The notes beneath the pieces are model-generated. The model was not told the DNA's origin and made no database searches. It saw only the letters and a list, made by a program, of their open reading frames with translations. The position numbers and the translations under genes were made by a program. Shown in pieces: positions 63,201-64,000 of a stretch of 64,000 bases of DNA (positions are counted from its first letter, which is position 1; each line of letters starts with the position of its first letter). Origin of the DNA: Plazaster borealis (lineage: Eukaryota; Echinodermata; Asteroidea; Forcipulatida; Labidiasteridae); assembly GCA_021014325.1 (NCBI GenBank), contig CM037470.1, forward strand, positions 7,915,147-7,979,146. Direction: 5' to 3'.

Positions 63201-63231
63201 CCGTAGTGAATTGTCATCTTGTATATTGGAT
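36078..63231 (-). CDS. ROBO: Roundabout (Robo) axon-guidance receptor, 22 exons, 5' end outside window
   Basis: This is a single-pass receptor for Slit ligands that steers axons and migrating cells. Twenty-two exons join without a phase error to 1,392 codons plus stop. In order: second half of Ig3; Ig4; Ig5 (QPPPIIRYGPSNQTLIVG, SCVASNDSGQTSWRASL); FN3-1; two FN3-2-like domains; FN3-3 (WQPPPANTVTGVISGYYVYC); a membrane helix (WFIASLAVFFLLILLCIIVF followed by VWRRH); and a long tail. The tail has a CC1-like motif (TEPYASTTLI), a CC2-like Ena/VASP-binding motif (WTELLPPPPEQPP) and the Robo block SVSESSDGSFFTDADFASAV. Four FN3 domains instead of three is unusual. Signal peptide, Ig1 and Ig2 lie beyond 63.2 kb. 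Paralogue number cannot be assigned. Confidence 0.93.
36365..36478. repeat. 114-bp near-perfect palindrome in the last Robo intron
   Basis: Arms of about 52 bp (ATATGGTTTTGCCCTATACA, then CCGATGTGTATTAAGCACTG and so on) pair across an 8-base loop (TTTCATGG). Each arm matches the tail of the SINE at 29741-29901, so this is a head-to-head dimer of SINE tails. Confidence 0.85.
36590..36735. repeat. Dispersed repeat fragments
   Basis: GGGTAATCCCCTACTCTTCA followed by AGGATAACTAG resembles part of the SINE-like repeat at 41575-41870. GGCCCAATTTCATAAAGC with GCTTAGCAGAAACTGG resembles the repeat at 16500-16760 reversed. Confidence 0.35.
37071..37148 (-). CDS. ROBO: Robo cytoplasmic exon (78 bp)
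   Basis: The acceptor is GTGGTTTAG and the donor is TGCAG|GTAATA. It encodes KKHGRPGGQRCQGDHNDHII followed by QSASA. Phase 1 on both sides, so it could be skipped without a frameshift. Confidence 0.7.
37438..37557. repeat. Inverted repeat, 29-bp arms
   Basis: The arm ATAGTCGATTGCAAAAGATT plus ATTGGTGTT at 37438-37466 is exactly complementary to 37529-37557, with a 62-base spacer. The right arm is the upstream edge of a LINE relic, so the left arm is probably an inverted partial copy of it. Confidence 0.8.
37520..37700 (+). mobile_element. LINE ORF2 C-terminal relic
   Basis: The plus strand reads ISLTIYKGYVQLLTEYTAPV followed by WNADLTFELGQSL. This fits the conserved IYKxFVRPxLEYAxPVWxxxLT block after the reverse transcriptase core of CR1/RTE-like LINEs. 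Intronic. Confidence 0.7.
38390..38572 (-). CDS. ROBO: Robo exon with the conserved SFFTDADFA block
   Basis: The acceptor is ATTTGCAG and the donor is AGCAG|GTAAAA. It reads LGSWSSMNGSSSSGRHSSVS, then ESSDGSFFTDADFASAVAAA, then AQSSGMNVVGSTVTDPRA. SFFTDADFAxAVAAAA is a signature of Robo tails. Confidence 0.9.
39639..39743 (-). CDS. ROBO: Robo cytoplasmic exon (105 bp)
   Basis: The acceptor is TATGTAG and the donor is CACAG|GTAACC. It encodes LLANHTAHDYLPSGHKPLPD followed by RGEDTDMESGSNCT. Phase 1-1, 35 codons, a possible cassette. Confidence 0.78.
39902..40095. repeat. ROBO: 97-bp tandem duplication beside a Robo splice donor
   Basis: Two essentially identical copies (period 97: ACATTCACATTGAAGAGATC onward to AACTAAGTGCAAC) lie in tandem. 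The second ends within a few bases of the donor of exon 40101-40751. The near identity indicates a recent event. Confidence 0.88.
40101..40751 (-). CDS. ROBO: Robo large tail exon with the CC2-like motif
   Basis: The acceptor is ATCTTACAG and the donor is TACAG|GTAATG. It reads RGSRKKQRHRGGSKQQPARN, then WTELLPPPPEQPPTDIDSPT, a Ser/Pro-rich stretch, and EFNDDMSQSEILSDNEESGP near the end. The LLPPPP core is an EVH1 (Ena/VASP) ligand and corresponds to Robo CC2. Confidence 0.9.
41031..41380 (-). CDS. ROBO: Robo tail exon with the CC1-like motif
   Basis: The acceptor is TGAATGCTAG and the donor is CAACAAG|GTTAGT. It encodes SGGGPVYAVVDNDDDEEGDE, and later QHVTEPYASTTLIMPPNVKE. PYASTTLI corresponds to the PYATTxLI (CC1) tyrosine motif of Robo. 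Confidence 0.9.
41575..41870 (-). mobile_element. tRNA-derived SINE
   Basis: The minus strand has GTGGGTTCGAGTCCTGGTCA (B-box-like), then GACACTTGTGTCCTTAAGCA-AGG, a GTCCTTCGAATGGGAC segment and a long body with GGGGTTAATTACCCC. This layout is that of a tRNA-headed SINE family. The A box is weak, and it lies in a Robo intron. Confidence 0.6.
41923..42016 (-). CDS. ROBO: Robo cytoplasmic exon (94 bp)
   Basis: The acceptor is TTTACTTCAG and the donor is CTATGG|GTAAGA. It reads DPESGTVRQYDTQPMTTDGR followed by IHQYPTDHSCYG. Phases agree with both neighbours (in 1, out 2). Confidence 0.8.
42351..42386. repeat. G-run plus (CA)n microsatellite
   Basis: Nine Gs and a short break are followed by about a dozen CA units with one interruption. 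Intronic. Confidence 0.9.
43945..44532 (+). pseudogene. Open frame in the long-inverted-repeat element, function unknown
   Basis: A 195-codon plus-strand frame starts inside the left arm and continues as KRRPKSSPQPSCSS, a Ser/Pro-rich linker, then LIDQLEDSLITSFDIREEFQ and NHVKLLAEPVNILTAATSHI. I recognise no domain. Its start in the repeat arm and the decay of the next ORF suggest the N-terminal part of the element's own protein, not a host exon. Confidence 0.4.
44682..45571 (+). pseudogene. Penelope-like reverse transcriptase remnant, core deleted
   Basis: Spread over three frames are FKPPSKWRP near 44770-44800, GNCPIINFLPKIHKHHQGTP followed by GRPIISGCSSP near 44935-45030, EVNNFSEKLTARGCSFSEIN near 45110-45170, and PLVFSKTYNPYINQSDLNKS. 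NIREKLIRAKLNRATPK follows near 45400. LPKIHK...GRPIIS and the thumb blocks are typical of Penelope-like reverse transcriptases. The palm with the catalytic YADD is missing between about 45040 and 45100, so the copy is dead. Confidence 0.65.
47263..47510 (-). CDS. ROBO: Robo juxtamembrane tail exon
   Basis: The acceptor is ATTTCCTGTAG and the donor is TTATG|GTGCGC. It encodes GIASSAQFIPSNHSSVQSSL, then QRGQGWMNPSQRPLPSTAGL, and ends with QPNNAAYWLLEAY. The phases fit (in 2, out 1); the donor is a weaker GTGCGC. Confidence 0.8.
49054..49093 (-). CDS. ROBO: Robo microexon (40 bp)
   Basis: The acceptor is GATTTCCAG and the donor is AACAT|GTAAGT. It reads PISRDNAAAAHN. It is too short for ORF finding but restores phase exactly between the membrane exon (out 1) and exon 47263-47510 (in 2). 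Confidence 0.75.
49219..49388. mobile_element. hAT-type MITE with 8-bp duplication
   Basis: The ends CAGTGGCGTAACT and TGGTTACACCACTG are near-complementary. The flanks TTTATCAC (49211-49218) and TTCATCAC (49389-49396) are an 8-bp duplication with one change. The 170-bp interior is G-rich and non-coding. Confidence 0.8.
50231..50416 (-). CDS. ROBO: Robo transmembrane exon
   Basis: The acceptor is GACTTACAG and the donor is CAAAG|GTAAGT. After GGGMPGVDTGGGAVIPDAGS it has the hydrophobic helix WFIASLAVFFLLILLCIIVF, then VWRRHVQYK as the stop-transfer segment. Confidence 0.92.
50924..51416. mobile_element. 493-bp MITE with CAGTGTTCTCCAAC ends
   Basis: CAGTGTTCTCCAAC at 50924 is matched by GTTGGAGAACACTG ending at 51416. 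A direct repeat AGCATG flanks it (50918-50923 and 51417-51422). The interior is GC-rich with a GGGGCCC...GGGCCCC hairpin. The ends look hAT-like, though the visible duplication is six bases. Confidence 0.75.
51446..51977. mobile_element. TTAA-type MITE adjoining a Robo splice donor
   Basis: TTAACCCTTTCAGCC at 51446 mirrors GGCTGAAAGGGTTAA ending at 51977. Inside is a palindrome around 51757-51800 (ACCATCATTGGAAAGATC and its complement) and two copies of CGACTAAAGTCGCCATT. The right TTAA falls at intron positions +4 to +7 of the donor of exon 51981-52274. Confidence 0.85.
51981..52274 (-). CDS. ROBO: Robo exon, third family FN3 domain
   Basis: The acceptor is AATGTACAG and the donor is GGCAG|GTATTA. 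It reads PRAPPRNVHVRNNGTSAVRV, then SWQPPPANTVTGVISGYYVY, and ends TAGRGPLSSPKTVYIVA. This matches the last Robo FN3 (SWDPPPPDxQNGIIxEYKIWCLGN). One exon encodes the whole domain. Confidence 0.92.
52920..53133 (-). CDS. ROBO: Robo extra FN3-2 copy, second half
   Basis: The acceptor is GATTTGCAG and the donor is AGATG|GTAAGC. It reads VAKNEYYIDGYHIKYREMDE, later TGLAPWKQYAVTAQPFNGLY. It is paralogous to exon 54693-54909 (FIEGYHLKYR ... ITGLAADTEYVITVQPF). Confidence 0.87.
53455..53576 (-). CDS. ROBO: Robo extra FN3-2 copy, first half
   Basis: The acceptor is ATTTAAAG and the donor is TGGAGG|GTATGT. It reads VALEESPIDNQVLQAKLNTC, then GSTSLKITWR. Its length of 122 bp and its phases equal those of its paralogue 56147-56268. 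Confidence 0.85.
53652..54692. repeat. ROBO: 101-102-bp tandem array derived from a Robo exon end and donor
   Basis: Ten units start with CCTTGATTAAGGGTAGTAAC at 53653, 53751, 53852, 53953, 54055, 54157, 54259, 54360, 54462 and 54564. On the minus strand each contains PVRVTTLNQG, the last residues of exon 54693-54909, plus intron-derived sequence (SYRLRPRPWYHPNQGIPGYK). Units of 102 bp keep one open frame; those of 101 bp shift it. Each unit keeps AATCAAG|GT donor-like sites, and four copies also have CCAG|GTAAGC. Confidence 0.93.
54693..54909 (-). CDS. ROBO: Robo FN3-2, second half
   Basis: The acceptor is GATTTTAG and the donor is ATCAAG|GTAAGT. It reads TRQHREFIEGYHLKYRAYSE, then ITGLAADTEYVITVQPFSSR, and ends EPVRVTTLNQ. 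Its last ~30 bases are the source of the tandem array directly downstream. Confidence 0.9.
55030..55200 (+). mobile_element. LINE endonuclease relic
   Basis: The plus strand reads LSFDFKDKANIILLQETHSE, then DEEKLAIERFNIIGYI. This fits the N-terminal APE endonuclease blocks (ADIIxLQETH) of RTE/CR1-like LINEs. Intronic and truncated. Confidence 0.65.
55359..55600. mobile_element. MITE with ACAAGTTACC(A/G)CTTAAATTTG ends
   Basis: The left arm CACAAGTTACCACTTAAATT TGAATTCC is mirrored by GGAATTCAAATTTAAGCGGT AACTTGTG at the right end. The interior is non-coding, about 240 bp in all. Confidence 0.7.
55815..55920. repeat. Short minisatellite, CCTGCCCAATCTACAAG unit
   Basis: About six imperfect copies of a 17-25-base unit containing GCCTGCCCAATCTACA. 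Intronic. Confidence 0.8.
56147..56268 (-). CDS. ROBO: Robo FN3-2, first half
   Basis: The acceptor is GAATTGACAG and the donor is GGGAG|GTCTGT. It reads DMSAIPSEQTTVIEEKLAEA, then VEITNAMVLSPTAVKVLWE, matching the Robo VVLTPTTVQVTW block. Confidence 0.9.
56490..56639 (-). CDS. ROBO: Robo FN3-1, second half
   Basis: The acceptor is TTCATACAG and the donor is CAGAG|GTAAGA. It reads WQIEPGQCIGESCLVQRLRP, then GTVYLFLVRAVNDRGIGPPS. This matches RGLRPNTIYLFMVRAVNxQGLSxPSP of Robo FN3-1. Confidence 0.92.
57089..57289 (-). CDS. ROBO: Robo FN3-1, first half
   Basis: The acceptor is TTCCACATAG and the donor is CACCAG|GTGAGT. It reads LPAAPSQPVSSNITRTSLSL, then RWQAPGRTSPPLSPVTHYRL. This matches the Robo start of FN3-1 (LPxAPxxPxVTxVTxxSVxLSW). 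Confidence 0.9.
57441..57612. mobile_element. Hairpin MITE with GGGAATAAAAGAGTGGTGAC ends
   Basis: GGGAATAAAAGAGTGGTGAC at 57448 is the complement of GTCACCACTCTTTTATTCCC near 57606, with further pairing inside (GATAAAG.../...TTTATCGC). No clear target duplication. Confidence 0.75.
58076..58203 (-). CDS. ROBO: Robo Ig5, second half
   Basis: The acceptor is TATCATGCAG and the donor is CATAG|GTAAGA. It reads FTVLDTGRLQISGLSINDSG, then LYSCVASNDSGQTSWRASLR. It has the Ig D-x-G-x-Y-x-C motif and the Robo-type SGxTSWxAxL end. Confidence 0.92.
58509..58676. repeat. 56-bp tandem repeat, three copies
   Basis: GTTTCCAATAAACACATTAT begins copies at 58509, 58565 and 58621. The first two are almost identical. 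Intronic. Confidence 0.92.
58741..58903 (-). CDS. ROBO: Robo Ig5, first half
   Basis: The acceptor is TTAATTGACAG and the donor is TCAAG|GTAACA. It reads SVSQPPPIIRYGPSNQTLIV, then ALLTCETAGNPAPSVRWTKD. This matches the Robo Ig5 start (RPPPxIxxGPxNQTxAVxG) with its Cys and Trp. Confidence 0.93.
59335..59395 (-). repeat. SINE tail fragment
   Basis: TTTTGCCCTTACACTGATAT followed by GTGTTAAGTACTGTATTGTA and TACTCAGTGCT matches the tail of the SINE at 29741-29901 and the arms at 36365-36478. Confidence 0.6.
59444..59606 (-). CDS. ROBO: Robo Ig4, second half
   Basis: The acceptor is TTGTGTACAG and the donor is CATAG|GTCAGT. It reads DQLVFTGLQYGRLSVTQDGE, then LQIRHVTQDDEGYYICSADS. This matches the Robo Ig4 pattern RxSVSxxGDLxIxxVQxSDxGYYIC. 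Confidence 0.93.
60601..60977. mobile_element. TTAA-type MITE, copy 2 (piggyBac-like ends)
   Basis: The flanks are exact TTAA on both sides; the termini AAAGGCATCGTACACGTTTG and CAAACGTGTACGATGCCTTT are inverted. The interior is nearly the same as at 13604-13977, which defines the family. Confidence 0.88.
61747..61871 (-). CDS. ROBO: Robo Ig4, first half
   Basis: The acceptor is TTTTTACAG and the donor is AGCCAG|GTAAAG. It reads IPTFTQTPVDRTVELNQMAT, then FQCQATGSPPPTIYWKKKGS. The Cys-x-x-x-G-x-P-x-P...W-x-(K/R)-x-G-S-Q run is typical of Robo Ig4. Confidence 0.92.
63104..63231 (-). CDS. ROBO: Robo Ig3, second half (first exon in window)
   Basis: The acceptor is TTTCATTCAG and the donor is AGTG|GTAAGT. 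It reads SNIQDDNSLRIRQVSEVDGG, then VFVCTAVNSYGQVEEEMTLK. This matches the Robo Ig3 pattern IRDDxTLxIxxVxxxDxGxYxC. The exon starts with the last base of a split codon, so at least one further exon lies upstream, outside the window. Confidence 0.9.
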
Positions 63232-64000
63232 CTGAATGAAAGAAACAGTGCAGGCATTTCAAATCACTCAGTAGAGTCCCAGTGGATAATCTCAGGTACA
63301 CAATGAACGAGCAAAATAAAAGGGCAAGCATGTGATTTAAAAAATTAAATCTTCCTGAAAAATGTGTTTCCATTTGGTCTAGAATTAGGTGATGCCCATG
63401 AACCTACAGATGTAGTGTGTCAGATAAAATGGGCAGCGGATCTGGATCATCCCCTCAACTTGAGGATTAAACTGTTTGACTGCCTGGATTGTTGTAGATC
63501 AGAAAAGGCAGATAACCCCCACCCCATTAACCTTGTGGTTGTTACCTTACAGAGAGTTTACAGACTCTCTATATCATCAAAAAAGGATGCAATGTTTAGA
63601 AAATAATATGGGTTATATGCAGGTATCAACTTGGGTTTATGGGAGAAAAGCAAACGGATGTCTAGAAATCACTGCTTCATGGTGTTGATGCATGTCGTAC
63701 ATGTCTTTTCCAGGTGAATTTTAGTGATGCCATATCTGGGGAAATTGATTTAATGTATGCAATTTATGAGTGGTTATGTAGCACTATATGCTCAACGCTT
63801 ATGATTATTAAAGAAACAAATCAGTTGGGAGCCAAACTCTTCACCGCCTGTAAAATTCCAAGTAAGTCACAACAATTTATTTGGAAGTCCACACAGTATT
63901 TATAAACCTTTGCTACATGTGCATCTATTGACCAAATTTCTCTTGACGTCATCACCACAATCAATCTTGGGACACAGTTTCTCTGTGTGTTACTGTTTAG
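63232..64000. other. Robo intron sequence, no exon seen
   Basis: Only short spurious ORFs; no Ig-like stretch with splice sites and no clear repeat ends up to the right edge. Confidence 0.5.

Noticed and set aside
63364..63905. Overlapping plus-strand ORFs near the right edge
   Set aside because: Antisense to a Robo intron, several frames overlap, and no recognisable domain or splice signals.

Overview
The window is 64 kb of animal nuclear DNA: AT-rich, intron-rich and packed with transposon relics. It has no bacterial-style operons, CRISPR arrays or rRNA. Three genes of classic animal families can be rebuilt exon by exon with GT-AG junctions and unbroken phases: a peroxisomal sarcosine oxidase (PIPOX-like), a SAXO-type axonemal microtubule stabiliser, and a Roundabout (Robo) axon-guidance receptor. 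The repeat families (TTAA-flanked hairpin MITEs with AAAGGCACTG or AAAGGAACACG ends, tRNA-type SINEs, CR1-like LINEs) resemble those I remember from echinoderms, especially sea stars. That assignment rests on recall, not on a search.

Layout. (1) 641-16033, plus strand: the last four exons of a PIPOX-like gene whose 5' part lies left of the window. The protein ends in SKL, a peroxisomal import signal. Its 12.4-kb intron holds a decayed CR1-like LINE (2077-6737) with a hAT-like MITE inside ORF1, a ~148-bp tandem repeat (8565-10400) and a 42-bp minisatellite of about 43 copies (10816-12640). (2) 16.0-24.4 kb: repeat-rich intergenic DNA with LINE and Penelope-like relics, several MITEs, and one possible minus-strand terminal exon of unknown identity (20487-20821). 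(3) 24404-30783, plus strand: a complete seven-exon SAXO gene of 516 codons. (4) 30.8-36.1 kb: the convergent 3' flanks of SAXO and Robo, with no coding signal. (5) 36078-63231, minus strand: 22 exons of Robo, from the second half of Ig3 to the stop codon; Ig1, Ig2 and the first half of Ig3 lie right of the window.

The Robo protein here has Ig3 (part), Ig4, Ig5, four FN3 domains (the family norm is three), one membrane helix, and a cytoplasmic tail with CC1-like (PYASTTLI) and CC2-like (LLPPPP) motifs and the SFFTDADFA block. The FN3-2 region is present as two exon pairs of equal phase. The intron between them holds a 101-102-bp tandem array built from the 3' end of the first pair plus its splice donor. 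Other introns carry a 3.6-kb element with ~0.85-1.0-kb inverted repeats around a Penelope-like reverse transcriptase remnant, a TTAA MITE touching a splice donor, SINEs and palindromes.

The three genes are not an operon and show no shared pathway. SAXO and Robo are convergent; PIPOX and SAXO share a strand. The strongest leads are the exon-end-derived array in Robo, the duplicated FN3 cassette and the long-inverted-repeat element.
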